From NCBI RefSeq assembly GCF_964340395.1, contig NC_135557.1:19973725-20037724 (forward strand): a stretch of DNA of 64,000 nt. Direction: 5' to 3'. This document shows, one piece after another, positions 52,016 through 64,000 of the stretch. The stretch comes from Glandiceps talaboti. Its lineage: Eukaryota; Hemichordata; Enteropneusta; Spengelidae. The stretch's first letter is position 1. The number at the start of each line of letters is the position of its first letter. The translations under genes and the position numbers were made by a program. Under the pieces are notes generated by a model. It did not search any database and was not told the origin of the DNA. It saw only the letters and a program-made list of their open reading frames with translations.

Positions 52016-53369
52016 TAATAAAAATCACCCAACTCAATAAAATCGAAAAGCATGTCAATTGCCAGTACAACACTTTGAAACACTGTTCTGCTGATCTATT
52101 CTAGAATATTTCCTTCAGAGCCTTTATTTTACATCAGAGTCATGAAGTGCATTGCAGCATAGAATTTGAGAACACATCAGCATTCATTCATTCATCTATT
52201 ATATTCATTTATTTGAGGATCCACCACTACAACACTAGCCCTGTGTGTATCCAGGCCTGGCATCTTAATTACAACCTGCAGGTTTCCATCCATAACTGTT
52301 CAAATCACTACTCCAGGAGTCACCCCAAATTTGCACTTGTCTAATGAGTGAGGCACTATTGTGTGATACAGCCTATACATATCTAGTCTGTAGAACACTC
52401 GCCCTGGGTTTGGGTCTGTCACATTGATTTTTCAAGGACGCCGTGATAAAAGTACCAAATGTTCATCCATATTTTGTCTGAATAAAGGGACACAAACACA
52501 ACAGTGAGCAGATACAGATACATACATTTGACAATTTCAGATTTTGTCCTTAGTTCCTCATCATTCATAAATAAAACAATGATTTAGTAAGATAGCTGTA
52601 TCATCCCCACTCCTATCTGATAAATGTAAATGAACCATTTTTGAAAAGTTTGGTCGGTTTTATTTGTGCTTCTTATTTGCTGTACAGGTTACATTAGTTT
52701 GGAAGCGTACATTACATTTTCAGGTACTGCCTAGAGAGTGATGTCTAGAAAAAGTGTAGGACTTTTGTTATGCCAAAAGCACATCCCCATGTGTTACCAC
52801 TAACTAAGATTGCTGTGTATGATGACAACATAGTCACATCACTTGTAGATTGTACCAATTTTCATCTGTTTAAATTACAATGCACTTTTCCTGGAATAAA
52901 TCATATCCATCATTTCAACTATAAATTTCATCTAGTGTATGCTTATACACCTGAGGCTCTTTCCTGGTGTTGTCTGTTTTTACATCATGTTAGTGTTGTT
53001 GAAGTTTAAAACAGCCAATGCCTACTACTGTAACGTAATATTTGAATATAGTGAGGGTTTCAGTTTACTTGTAGTAAGTCGAGCCAGGTATCATTGCATT
53101 GAGTAACAACAGGGCTAGAGATTTCTAGAAGAATTAATAGTTAGAGTTTTTAGAATAACATACAACTTGAGTTACCAGATGAATCGCTACACTTGCCAGG
53201 GTAAAAATATACTATCAATTAAAAAAAAATGAGTATATTGAAGGAGAGATGATTTACAATTGTCAAACTTCATTTTCACACTTCTATCAAACTTTCATGC
53301 CTTCAATGATAAAACTTTCTGTATTTACTACTGAGATGTTCATAGTGATATACAGTGCTGGTTAGGCTG
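52016..53369 (+). other. Intron 12, unassigned
   Basis: AT-rich, no coding or repeat signature recognised. Confidence 0.4.
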
Positions 53370-54110
53370 GGTCAGAATTTATGGCAGGTGGAGTGGGGGA
53401 CTGAGAGTTCAAAGGGGGAGTTGAAAAATTATGGTGGTCTGAAAGGGGGTGAGCGAAGTATTTTGCTCTTGATTAGAACCACATTAAACCTCAGGAGTGG
53501 TTGTTTACTGAGTAAATTAAAAGATTTATTGTGGCTTCGCCACAACACCATCTTAAACCTAAATTCAATAATGAGTTGGGTACAGCCATGTGAATGGATT
53601 TGTGTATCCCTTCTGTCTGTCTCTCTGTCTGTATTTCCCTTTCTAGTCCCTGCCTGTCTCTCTCTGTCTCTCTCTGTCTTTTTTCTTTTTTCTGTGGAGA
53701 AATTGTTTTGAACATTCAAACCCCAGGAGCAGTTGTTTACCTTCTACTTTGCAAACTTGTACAGTTCATTTACCTACCATACATTTAATTTTAGAGCAGT
53801 CAATAGCCAAGCAAATGTGTGTCTGCCAAAATATACAGGGTAGGTAATATAGACATACAGTTGTATAATAATCTTTTGACTCAAATAAAATTGGGGTATT
53901 GAAGACAATTCACAAGTAGTCTATGGCTGTAGGCTGGGTACTGTATAATTACACCTTAAAATATGTGTGGCTGAGAGGGGCTAAAAAAATTCTTGGGTTC
54001 ATTTTGGAAGGAGAGGCCATTACATTGTTTGCGTGTGCAAGGGGGGGGGGTGCAAAAAAAAGTTTGACTAAAATAATTTCTCCCCACCCCCACCCCTTGC
54101 CTGTGATAAA
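53370..54110 (+). repeat. Dispersed repeat family R1, copy B
   Basis: Inverted homologue of 35600-36360, with a (TCTG)n/(TC)n centre where copy A has (GA)n. The microsatellite therefore belongs to the repeat and has expanded separately in each copy. Confidence 0.7.
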
Positions 54111-56326
54111 TTCTGATCCCAGTCTTAGTTTTTTTAATGTGTTTACAAGGTTTTTACATTGTAGTAGTTTGACCACTACATGTACAGTTTTCCCCATGGG
54201 TATACACCATAGATAAATGTATAGATATAACATTCATATATGGAGAGGGGGGGTGGGGGTGGTCTAAAGGAACTAATTTTATTTATTAAGCTTGTTACAC
54301 ATTGTGCCATCGTCCATAAATGGATTAAAGGAAGACATTGACTTTTCTGTTTGTTACAAGGGGTTAAATGTATTACAAGCACTAAGTGTGGCCTTTGACG
54401 AGGCATGACAATGGTATGTGTACTGTATTATTTATGATGTACCTAGAGATCAGTTACTACTCAGATACATGTAACAGAGTTTGCATAGACTGTAGTCCTT
54501 CAGATCACTTGATAAGGGTATGTGCAGACTAAAAAAGTGACACATACACATACGTACAACTTTAAGGCTAGTGGACTATACAGCTGCCTGGCTACAGGGT
54601 GGTCTTTTAGGACTTATTCAGGGGTATCTGTACTATAAAAAGGATTTTGTCATATACCCAGTATCGTTTCCAATGCAATTGAATGGAGAGCATGCGCTTT
54701 GAACCCAGGCAATAATTTTACCTATCATGGCCGGCCCGGCACACTTTGCCCAAATATGAATACATCAATTATCTGTTCGCTCAATGGTTTTGTTAATTTC
54801 TTCACTATTTTGATATTTCTGCAAATAAAATAATATTTCAGTGCCAATTTATGTGATTATGTTATTCAAATGATGTTTCCTGCCACTGCATGGTGTAAAA
54901 CTTTTACATCCTGGATATGGGTTTTGCAGACCTTGGTAGTACTGCTTACAGACCCTCCTAAAGTTAGGCCCTTCCACCGCACAACCTCAGTCTGCAAAAC
55001 CCATAATCCGGACCATAAAGATTAGTGGAGAATTGACCTATCAGCAGATATATTACAGTGGTATATTTTGTAGGAATATAGTTTTGATTTCTATATACTG
55101 TACAGTTTTATTATGTACCACTAGTACGTCTATTGTTGTGATGGAAGAGTGGCATCCAATGCTACTTATGTCTTTCACATAAATGTTTTCAAAGGCTAAT
55201 ACTATCCCACTGTATACCAAAATATTGACTACATGCTGCCATCCATATTAACTTAATGTATTAAAATGTTTCCTAATATCAGCTGCTAGCCTATAAAATA
55301 AGGAAACAAGATAGATGAACTGAGTGGGCTTCTTTCAAATACCTAAATAGTTTTATGAATGGAAGCAGGCACATTGCCCCCCCCCCCATTCTTTTGGCAC
55401 CCCAGCATTTTGCGCCCCCCCCCCCTCCTCAGTTGAATCGAAAGTATTTTGAGAAATTTTCAGTTTACTTTTACTTGTCTATTCATTCCTAATTATCTCA
55501 CTATTCATTCTTGAATCTTACATAAATAATAAATGCTTTGTTTTGTTTGATAAGAATAGAGCAGGTGACATGTCAGCAAAAGTAAAAGAATTACAAGTTT
55601 ACAAATAAATAGTAAAATGGGCTCTCTTAATATAAGTCTATGAAGCACATCCAAACAAAGAAAACAAAGTATATTCATTTTTAGCAGACTTCAACCATGC
55701 TATTGGTGTTCACTCAAAAATGATGTCTTTTGTTGACAATTTCCACGTACAATCTTTGAAGTTCAACACTAGATTCAATAATGGTAAACCACAAAGAATC
55801 ATAAATGATTTTTCTGAATGAAATAGACAGTTAGTATACTTGCAAGATCAGTGCATGGACTATTAGTCACTGATAAGTACATTCAAGATCAATTCAACTT
55901 GATGATAAGGACTATGTTGATATATTATGAGGAGGGGGGGGGGGGGGGGCAAAAAGACCATGCGGGGGCAACAGGCCAAAGAGCAATGGGTCTAGAACCC
56001 ATATGTACTGACTCTGTGAACACACATCCCTAGGAATTACTGATATACCTTAAGTTTATTACAAGATCTATCAAACACATCCAAAAACAGAAAACAGAGA
56101 ACACTGTATATTCATTTTTAGTAAACTTCAATATTGAATTTCACTCAGAAATTACATAACATATAAATATTACAAATCTCAGAATCATGGCATGATGTAT
56201 GTGAACCTGGTTGTAAAAGTACACTTGTTTTCACATGTATAGATGGCTTTATTCTGTGGATTAAAAAAAGAAAAGAAATGTCAACATTATATGACATAAG
56301 CAATAACTTCTACATAAACACAACCT

Positions 56327-56358
<32 letters not shown>

Positions 56359-57738
56359 TACATACATACATACATACAGACAGACAAGCAAATAGACTGA
56401 CGGACAGACAGACAGACAGACACGGGATGAGTGTATATGGGATGAAATTGAGAAAGGGAGTGACAGAAACAGTAACAGGTTGAGAGTAAAAAATATAAAC
56501 ATAACTAAAGGAGAGAAATTGTAATAGTGAAAATAAACAAATGTGAATGAGAGTACAACAGTCAGAGAAGAGAAACAGGTGAATTGAGACAGACAAGATG
56601 ACTACAAGAAAGTATGTGAGAGAGACACACACATGGAGACAGATTGAGATGGATGGATGGATGGACAGACAGACAGACAGGAGTTTGCGAGTGTCAGATG
56701 GTTACAGGAAGCAGATGTTAGAAAGGGGGAGCGATGTGCAAGATTGCAAGAAAAAGTTAAAGCTCATAGAGATAGAACAGTGTGACTCTGACAGTAGGGT
56801 CAAACTATTAATTAATTAATGACTGTCATACTAAAAATAAACACTAAAACAATTGTTTATGAATCAGAAATTCTGAAACTATATCTTACCAAAGACATTC
56901 CTCTTCACTCACTGGCAAGTATTGATATTTTTCACTCTGACCATTTCATCTGTCTGTCACTGTCAGTCTAAAACTAATGTAATCTTACATTCTAGAAATC
57001 TGTAAGACAAGGTAGACAAATGTTTATATTAGAATTGTAGTGATTTCAGAATAAATATCTAAAACTTTTGTAAAACTACTGTACTGATATAAAACTATTT
57101 TACTGTACAGTAACAGAAATCATTTGACAGATTTCACACATTAAAATTAACAGCGCCCTCTATACATAATAAAACTGTTATCTCAATACTTGGATGTCAG
57201 CAAGACAGATACTAGATAAATGTCACTTTTGTCTGATTTCACTATTTCTGGTAATAAAATTTAAAAATTCTCAGAACAATAAACTCATTGTTTGAGGGAA
57301 ATCAGGATGTATTTTGATTTTAAAAGATCTAATGCCAGAATTTTATACCACAACAGGCTCAGCATTATCTAATCTCAGTCAATTTCTAACTATACAGATT
57401 ATCAAAGACACATTTAATTACCACAATACAAAATTTGAAGAAAAAAACCTAGCCAGTAACACAGGAGCCAAAAACAGCATAGCCCATAAAATTGGGCAAT
57501 ACGGTGTGAAGTGAATCACTTTATAAGCTAACTAAAAATTTAAAATGTAAAGTAATGAAGGAATGAATGATACAGGCAGGCAACATCAAAATAAAAAAGT
57601 TTTCATGACATTAAAAAAAAACATTAAAAATTAAATAAGTCACCAACAAACACTGCTTAAATTTTGCTAACAAATTAAAAACACATTGTTTGTTCTATCT
57701 AAAACAAAAAATTCAATTTTCTTTGGTCATCATTTTAT
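54111..57738 (+). other. Intron 12, unassigned with G/C-runs
   Basis: Homopolymer C or G runs near 55378, 55418 and 55935. (GACA)n at 56327-56430, (GGAT)n near 56650, and a short stretch at 56920-57005 shared with 21095-21180. No exon found. Confidence 0.4.
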
Positions 57739-58578
57739 GTTGCCATGGTTACAGTGTTAAGATTTAATAACTTTCACACTTCAGAAAGACTAGACAATCA
57801 AAATAATTATCAGAATTAAACAATATTTTTTTAAAAAGTAGGAAAGAAACTGAAAGATGGATAATTATTGAAGTAGTAACAAGAGTCAAACAAACAAACA
57901 GTCTATTTTGCATAATTTTTTGATATTTTGATTACTGTGAAAAGTTTTAAATATTTCAAAATCATGTTGCCATGGTTACATAGTGCTAAAATATATGAAG
58001 GTTTTATACTAGTTATTAACCCTTATTTCATTTTCAAGTTTTCTGATGAAAAGAATTTTGGCAAAATACATATGAAAACAATTACTGGAATAAATCTGAT
58101 ATTTTACAAACAAACATCAAACTCTTGCATAAAGTCATAAAGAGTATAAATAAATAGTGATCACTGGGTTAATAAAAATAAGTGAAGTTCAAAGTGAACA
58201 AGTAAAACAGAAATTTTCTAATTATTTACATTTTAGCTTTTTGTATTACCATGGTTACAGAGTTCAATTATCAATAGATTAACCACAAAAAATTCTAGTT
58301 ATGGTTTCAATAAATTTTGGTGATAAAAATTTAATGTACCAAATGATTAAACATTAAAATAAAATGAAACAATCATGAAAAATAAGACAATTAAACATAC
58401 ACTGGAGTAAATTTGAGGAAATTTCACAAACTAACAAACAAATCACCCTCCCCACAATAAAAATAAAATGTGTTGGATGTAAAATGTTTCATTAAAACTA
58501 AAAGAATTGAAAAATCTTTTTAAATAACAGCTACAATTACACTTTTAGCATTTTAGCATTTTGTGTTGCCATGGTTAC
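57739..58578. promoter_or_regulatory. Cluster of four X-box-like (RFX-type) motifs
   Basis: GTTGCCATGGTTAC at 57739-57752, 57966-57979 and 58565-58578. A variant ATTACCATGGTTAC lies at 58245-58258. On the minus strand the motif reads GTAACC-AT-GGCAAC, a full match to the X-box consensus GTNRCC(N0-3)RGYAAC; the variant has one mismatch. All four lie in the last kilobase before the NHL exon. Function as an internal promoter or enhancer is inference; an old tandem repeat is an alternative. Confidence 0.5.
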
Positions 58579-58737
58579 CAAGTAATAATTCTAGTGTATA
58601 TAACACTCAATCATTCTATCAAGTTACATTCAATTTACACCAAGAATTTTTGTAGAAAATCAACTTTTCAGAATATTTATCATAATTCTAGTTGTTGTCT
58701 GCTAATTGACCTTTGACCTTTCCTTTTGTTATTCCAG

Positions 58738-59549
58738 GATTACCCTGGAAAGGCACTATCCATAAATTCACAGGTGACGGAACACAGCATGGAACACTTC
58801 ATTACCCTAGGGGACTATTCCATAGGAATAATGGAGATTTTGTTTTGTGTGATAGTGAATATTATAGGATTTTAGTTTTGGACTGGGAATTGAATTGTAA
58901 AAGTGTAATTCAGTTCAATTCATTTGCTAAGTCATTCAATCCTATTGATGTCGTTGTGTCTAATAATGATATATTCTATATTACTGATTTCAATAACGAC
59001 AGTCTGGTGATTTGTACTGAGAAATGTAAAATTATCAAAGTTCTACAACTTACATATCAGGGTGAACATATCAGACCCTTGGCTGTATGTCTGTCAATGG
59101 GATACATCTATATTACAGATTGGTGGAATGGTTGTGTATATTGTATAGATGGTAAATCCTACAAAGTTATTAAATCATCACATCAACTGACTGATGGTGG
59201 TTGGTGGCTCTACTCTATCTGTGTAAATACAAAGGGTCACATTATGATATCAGATGATTACAATCAGTGTATACATATATTGGATAAAGATTTAAACAAA
59301 CTCACAACACTGACCCATCAACTCTTACAGACCCCTAGAGGACTCTGTCTGGATCAGTTTGATAATTTGTATGTGTGTGTAGGTTATAGAGAGAAGGGCA
59401 AACTGTTGAAATTTAATTCACAGGGTAAACTTGTGTCACAAATAGCTGACAGTGAAGTGTATGACCCATGGAGCATTGTGCATGTTACAGATGACATCAT
59501 TGCATGGACAGAGTATGAGGGTCACTGTGTAAAGATATTGTACCGTTAA
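58738..59549 (+). CDS. Exon 13: NHL-type beta-propeller and stop
   Basis: 812 nt from acceptor TTATTCCAG to TAA. It encodes about 270 residues of repeated blades with the NHL pattern: HYPRGLFHRNNGDFVLCDSE, IDVVVSNNDIFYITDFNN, LAVCLSMGYIYITDWWNG, SICVNTKGHIMISDDYNQ, TPRGLCLDQFDNLYVCVG and WSIVHVTDDIIAWTE. About six blades, the length of a complete propeller as in TRIM-NHL proteins. NHL propellers bind protein or RNA. The acceptor completes a Gly codon from exon 12, so the phase agrees. Confidence 0.88.
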
Positions 59550-60446
59550 AACAGAGATGACAACATTGTAGAATGTGAAATTCTAAATTTGATTTTGAAC
59601 TTGAAAATACTGAGATTTTTTCATGCATAATTTTATTTATGCAGTGATGTACATATTTCTAAAGACATAACATTATCATACTGGGATAATGTTATTATTT
59701 TGTGATAAAATTGTTACTAAAAGTTTCCATTTTGGATCAGAATTTAAGTTTACCTTGTATTAAATCGATCGGTTGGTAACTACAAGGTATATTTTTGAAT
59801 TTTGAATTTTTTAATCATTTTTTATATCACAGCACACAACAACACAGACCGTCTAATACACTATAGACCGGTAAACGTTATATCGTGTAGACTGCGATTA
59901 GGTTGTCATCTCTGTTTTATATTTTGATGTATGCAAGACATGTAAATTATCTTACCTGTACTTTGACTGAAGTGTTTCACACTTATTTCAGGTAAAAATT
60001 CCACTCGATGTCAGATTTTATCGCTAGATTTAACGATTCTTTACCACAGCGACACAGTACAGTGCCAACACTCGTGTGGTACTGGAGAACTAATCCCTCA
60101 CAGGTCACATCCGACAGAGGGCGATATTCATCACAGACTAACATTCCTTCACACACAGACGACACGCTTCGTGCAGGTGACGACCTTGCGTTTTTATAGA
60201 ATGTACAGTTTTGTTATGTATTTGTCTCTGTTTTCAGGGATTTTTTTTAATTCTGATTAAATTTAATTTAATTATTGTTCTATCTTTTCATAGATTTTAA
60301 TGAGATGTTTTGATCACATTTTAGTGGAAAATAAAACCCCTCGTGACAGACATACAGCGTTTTTATGAAATGGGGAAATTGAAAGTACAATGACTGTTGT
60401 TTTAATACAACATTTTGTAATGTATAATTTTCACTATATCAATAAA
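59550..60446 (+). other. Probable 3' UTR with candidate poly(A) signals
   Basis: AATAAA occurs at 60330-60335 and 60441-60446 (another at 60894-60899), with none closer to the stop codon. 59992-60257 is a frame open after a TTATTTCAG acceptor-like site and could be an alternative last exon (see findings). Confidence 0.4.
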
Positions 60447-60510
60447 ACTAGTCAACTTTATCAACTTTAATTTATAGCAATAGATTAAGGAAGTGATTAA
60501 AAGTGAACGA

Positions 60511-60745
60511 CATCTAGTCAATTGTTTATAATTATCCAGTGACTATTTTACAAGAGATAATTCAGTCAATTGTTTATATTGAGTGACTATTTTACAAGAG
60601 ATAACATCTAGTCAATTGTTTATATTGAGTGACTATTTTACAAGAGATAACATCTAGTCAATTGTTTATATTCAGTGACTATTTTACAAGAGATAACATC
60701 TAGTCAATTGTTTATATTTAGTAACTATTTTGCAAGAGATATCAC
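60511..60745. repeat. 46-bp tandem repeat, about 5 copies
   Basis: CATCTAGTCAATTG recurs at 60605, 60651 and 60697 at exact 46-bp spacing, with diverged copies on both sides; the unit also contains GTGACTATTTTACAAGAG. Confidence 0.88.
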
Positions 60746-60959
60746 TTATACTGTGTACAACACAATGTACTAATAGAAGCATAAACTTTGCAAAGAAAGC
60801 GATTTTTGTTTTAATTTTATAATATAATCTAGATTTATTCAGAGATATGTCATGAAAACATTAGTTGTGATTCTAACAAAGATATAGAATTTTAATAAAG
60901 TTGATAAATGTTCTCAAATATATTTTCTATCTTCATGTCTGTTTGCTGTTTTCTAATTA

Positions 60960-61113
60960 GATGTTATCCCCCAATATTTTTCTTCGTTTAGCCAAGGAAG
61001 ATACGAGTGACCTAAGGGACCTTTGTCACTACTCGGCTAGCGACTCGTAATGACAACCCTTAAGTCACGAGTATTTCCTGCTGAATGAAGAATAATATTG
61101 GAGAATAACATAA
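60960..61113. mobile_element. Foldback MITE, about 150 bp
   Basis: Left ATGTTATCCCCCAATATTTT and right GGAGAATAACAT with AATATTATTCTTCATTCAGC (as reverse complement) are imperfect inverted arms of about 55 bp. AATTA words flank both ends, so a short target duplication is possible. Confidence 0.6.
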
Positions 61114-61199
61114 TTATACAATACAATCAAGTGCCAAAGTATCAAAAGAAAATTCGGGGAAGGTTCACAGTAATGATAATTTTGAACGCGTTTTCTCTC

Positions 61200-61312
61200 A
61201 TATTCCGAACACAACAGAATCAGTGACGTAGACACGGGTTGTCGTGACACAAACGCGCGTTGTCGTGACGTAGAACGACCAGAGTATATATTCAATATTT
61301 TTTGTTCAACAT
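61200..61312 (+). promoter_or_regulatory. Promoter-like cluster: TGACGTA boxes and TATATA
   Basis: TGACGTAG at about 61222 and 61265 (CRE/ATF half-site type) lie within a short direct repeat (GTTGTCGTGAC twice). GAGTATATATTC follows about 15 bp later and an ATG at 61311. The ATG opens only 14 codons. CpGs are denser than around it. Could start a non-coding transcript or the 5' UTR of a neighbour. Confidence 0.3.
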
Positions 61313-61464
61313 GGTTAGTGCGTGGTGGTGTAATCTTTTTTATACACTAAATTGAATTTTGATTAAATTTAAGAAATCGTCATGTTTAGAAACCATTTTT
61401 CTATGATTTTGAAATCAATTCGTACACAGAGAAGAAAGTGAAACTAGTTGATGAATCCCTACCT

Positions 61465-61591
61465 CTAATCATTTCTCCCAACTCTCTTTTGCCATTCGTG
61501 GTATTTCAATAATCTCTCGCCGGTTTCCAATTCCATGTACACAATTAACAGCTCAAGTTCCGTTATTTTTTCCGCTTCGCCATCATTAGTT
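61465..61591 (-). CDS. Possible terminal exon of a minus-strand gene
   Basis: After an acceptor-like TGTGAAG the minus strand reads 41 codons of protein-like composition (GEAEKITELELLIVYMELET, then GERLLKYHEWQKRVGRND) to TAG. Short enough to be chance, and no upstream exon identified. Confidence 0.2.
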
Positions 61592-62039
61592 CTTCACAGG
61601 TTTTACAAGAATTCGTACAAATAGCAACAAAAACATGGACAAGTACGACACAACAAGACAGATTAGTATGTACAAATAAAGAACATATTAGTAATTAAAA
61701 TTCTATAAAAGGAATATAAAAAAAGGACAACCTGTGAAAGAAATGAACAAACAGGTACGAGACATTTCTAACTGTGTTCAACGTAACTGACTCACTGATA
61801 AAGATAACAAGAATGAAATAGCCTGGAATAGAATCACCAGCCTTTCAAATTCCACAGCTTTTATTCAAATCAACACAGTAAACAAATTCACCCTGGTCCT
61901 GTTAATATTGTCTGTTGTAGAATATTATATTCTAACGAAGAACTCAAGTATTTACATCAATTACAACCATGTAACCACAAATCTATCAAAAGGCCAAGTG
62001 CTTAGGATATTCTTTAAATGTACGTAATTCAACATGTTT

Positions 62040-62072
62040 CAGTGCGTGTATATTCTCTCTCTCTCTCTCTGT
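62040..62072. repeat. (TC)n microsatellite
   Basis: Short CT tract in the 3' flank. Confidence 0.85.
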
Positions 62073-62319
62073 GCTAGCGGTAAGTAGTCAACCAGGTGTA
62101 GCGCCACCACCGGCCAATTGCAGTCATAGCATTACGATACTACTACATACTGATTTGAAATAGTTACAACAGACTATTAGCACTACTGAACCTCAGTTCA
62201 ATTACAGACAAGTAAGAAGACAACAAACATAGAAATAAAAGGTTGTCAATTTAAACATTGGAAGTAAGTTCTTGTCATTTATATCAAACTCTTACATAAC
62301 GTATTTAAGGATAACTTGG

Positions 62320-62462
62320 TCCTGATAACACAAAGCAAGATTGGGTCCAAATTTTCCTGGTTAAAGTGAACTTAAACTGGTATATATGCAAGATTTACAA
62401 ACTGTTTATATGCAAATATTGCTCATTAGCACGCATGTATATTATTCTTGATATATTCAATT
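62320..62462 (+). repeat. Local duplication, copy 1
   Basis: Matches 62765-62897 over most of its length. Shared core TTTATATGCAAATATTGCTC then ATTAG and GCATGTATATTATTCTTGAT; includes the octamer ATGCAAAT. Confidence 0.75.
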
Positions 62463-62764
62463 CTTTATTTACTTTGAGCAATTTCTGCTCATCAGTTACA
62501 CAACTAGAAAAACAAAAAAAAACGTCACAAAAGAAACATGGTGGAGAATGTACTGATACAAATGACGTTGATATATGAACAGAACGTAGGATGCCAGCTT
62601 GTTTTAAATATCTACCTAAATTGCAAAGCTGCTTTACATTTTCTATGGATAGTAGCTGTACATGTTTAAAAGCGGATGTTTTTTTTCCAATAACATGGCT
62701 TAATAAAACGGACTAGTAATTTTGTATATAATGGGCATTTGAGTATAAAATGAAATTCATTCTC

Positions 62765-62897
62765 ATCATTTTGACAACACAAAAGCAAGCTTGTGTCCCA
62801 ATTTGCTTGGTTAAAGTGAACTTAAGATTTACCAAGCTGTTTATATGCAAATATTGCTCATTAGTATGCATGTATATTATTCTTGATGTATTCAAGT
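62765..62897 (+). repeat. Local duplication, copy 2
   Basis: Second copy, 445 bp downstream, with a deletion of about 17 bp relative to copy 1 and an intact ATGCAAAT. Confidence 0.75.
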
Positions 62898-64000
62898 AAT
62901 ACCCAACAAAACATGATCAACATTTCTACGTAACAATACAGAATGCTGATCAGAACATAAGTTTACATACAGACATGTACTCGTACATCTTTTATCAGCT
63001 TTGTAAACATAACGACACACTGACATCAAATTTGTTAGTAAATCGACCTTTATTTATCCTGAGTATATGATTTGACAGAAACAACAAATCACCAAAGATA
63101 TAGACTACATCATTCATGGTACACTATGATTGGTGTCATTTTTTACAAAGGAAGTATAGAGGGCTCCCTGGCTGCGATCACCCTCGAAAACCTGCAGATT
63201 TGTGAAGTTGCATAAACATACTCAACGACAAAAAACGTTCAATTTCTTAGTAAATCCTAATTTATTGATATCTAGGCCAATTGATAATTGTAAGGAATCT
63301 GAAAACCACGTCTAGTGTTAAAATACTCAATGATCTAAGTACATGACATATTTGATGGGTTAGCTAAGTGACTCTTCATGAATGATGTGAAGAGAGGGGT
63401 GTGCAATTTGGAGTACAGTAACCATAAACTATCATACACATCAATGTCACACACAAGGTGTTCCAGTTCTTCAGGATTTTTTTTTATAAAAACATCTGAA
63501 TATGCATACGCAAGATTTCCATTAAATCAATACACATACGCCATTCAGAAAATCACATTCAAATTTAGTATCTTAACAGTCAAATTGACTACGTTATAGC
63601 AATGTTTTAAACACTTTCTTACAGAATTACAATTAAGAAATATCAAGCTATAATTGGAGACAACGATCACATATCTCTGAAATGACATGCGTCAGATAAA
63701 TGCATACATTTGCAAGTCTATAACATTATAATGAATTGTAAAACATCACAGGACTACCTTCCAGGTGTCATCTCATATGTTAAATGCAAATAAGTAAATG
63801 TAAACCAATCACCAATCGAATAACTTGATGTTATATTTCACTAAAAAGACACCATTGACACAGGCGGTACCACAATGGCCAACTAACACTACAAGTACAC
63901 TACAAAAATAGAGAATTTTGAACTACTACACACTAAAAGAGAATTTACATCAAATGTTCAGTATAAAAGTCCACTTCAGTGCTACATACACAAGATAAGG
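62898..64000. other. 3' flank, nothing recognised
   Basis: AT-rich sequence without exons, tRNA features or clear repeats to the window end. Confidence 0.4.

Noticed and set aside
51622-52083. 153-codon minus-strand open frame rich in Tyr, Leu and Ile
   Set aside because: Arises from tetranucleotide repeats (TAAG, AAAT).
52770-53009. 79-codon open frame in intron 12
   Set aside because: His/Phe/Tyr-rich composition typical of AT-rich non-coding DNA; no domain and no matching splice sites.

Overview
The window looks like nuclear DNA from an invertebrate animal: AT-rich, with GT-AG introns, many microsatellites, LINE fragments, a tRNA-derived SINE, LTR retrotransposons and several classes of terminal-inverted-repeat (TIR) DNA elements. 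Nothing points to a bacterium or plasmid. I cannot name the species. The domain mix (a TRADD-N-like region, SH3 and NHL in one protein) would fit an invertebrate deuterostome such as amphioxus or an acorn worm, or a lophotrochozoan.

One host gene on the + strand appears to span most of the window (111-59549). I can assemble 13 coding exons, all joined by phase-1 GT-AG introns. Together they give 2838 nt, a multiple of three: 945 codons plus stop. Protein order: helical N-terminal region, TRADD-N-like region, acidic/basic linkers with duplicated 22-aa and 60-aa exons, SH3, SH3, Pro/Thr-rich linker, and one large last exon with an NHL-type beta-propeller. This looks like a signalling or immune scaffold/adaptor; the function is inference. 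Four X-box-like (RFX-type) motifs lie in the kilobase before the last exon.

Layout. 1-1242: first two exons. 1243-14257: a repeat-filled intron holding a 26-bp-arm hairpin, a decayed Ty3/gypsy element (about 2198-6820), a TIR element stuffed with palindromic satellites (7043-11179), a SINE (12363-12545) and a LINE fragment. 14258-15017: TRADD-N-like exons. 15620-17534: a G-rich TIR element. 18661-23080: linker exons, a (TG)n-bounded tandem duplication of about 2.3 kb with an SH3 exon remnant, then the first intact SH3 exon. 24606-25352: second SH3 exon and Pro/Thr exon.

25353-58737: a 33-kb intron dominated by one nested insertion. A minus-strand LTR retrotransposon (LTRs 26678-26952 and 50948-51222, 275 bp each, 4 mismatches by eye) split a 21-bp-type minisatellite. 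It encodes gag, a retropepsin-like protease, a repetitive linker and a TatD-like metal-dependent DNase domain, and no reverse transcriptase or integrase that I can see. Its leader was in turn split by a 17.8-kb element (32443-50222) with identical 258-bp CACTA-type TIRs and a TAG target duplication; a paralogous repeat 80 bp downstream of its right end shows the empty site. That element carries LINE fragments, a 154-bp foldback with 9-bp target duplications, and other repeats.

58738-59549: NHL exon. 59550-64000: 3' flank with a 46-bp tandem repeat, a foldback element, a CRE/TATA-like cluster and a local duplication carrying octamer motifs; no confident second gene.
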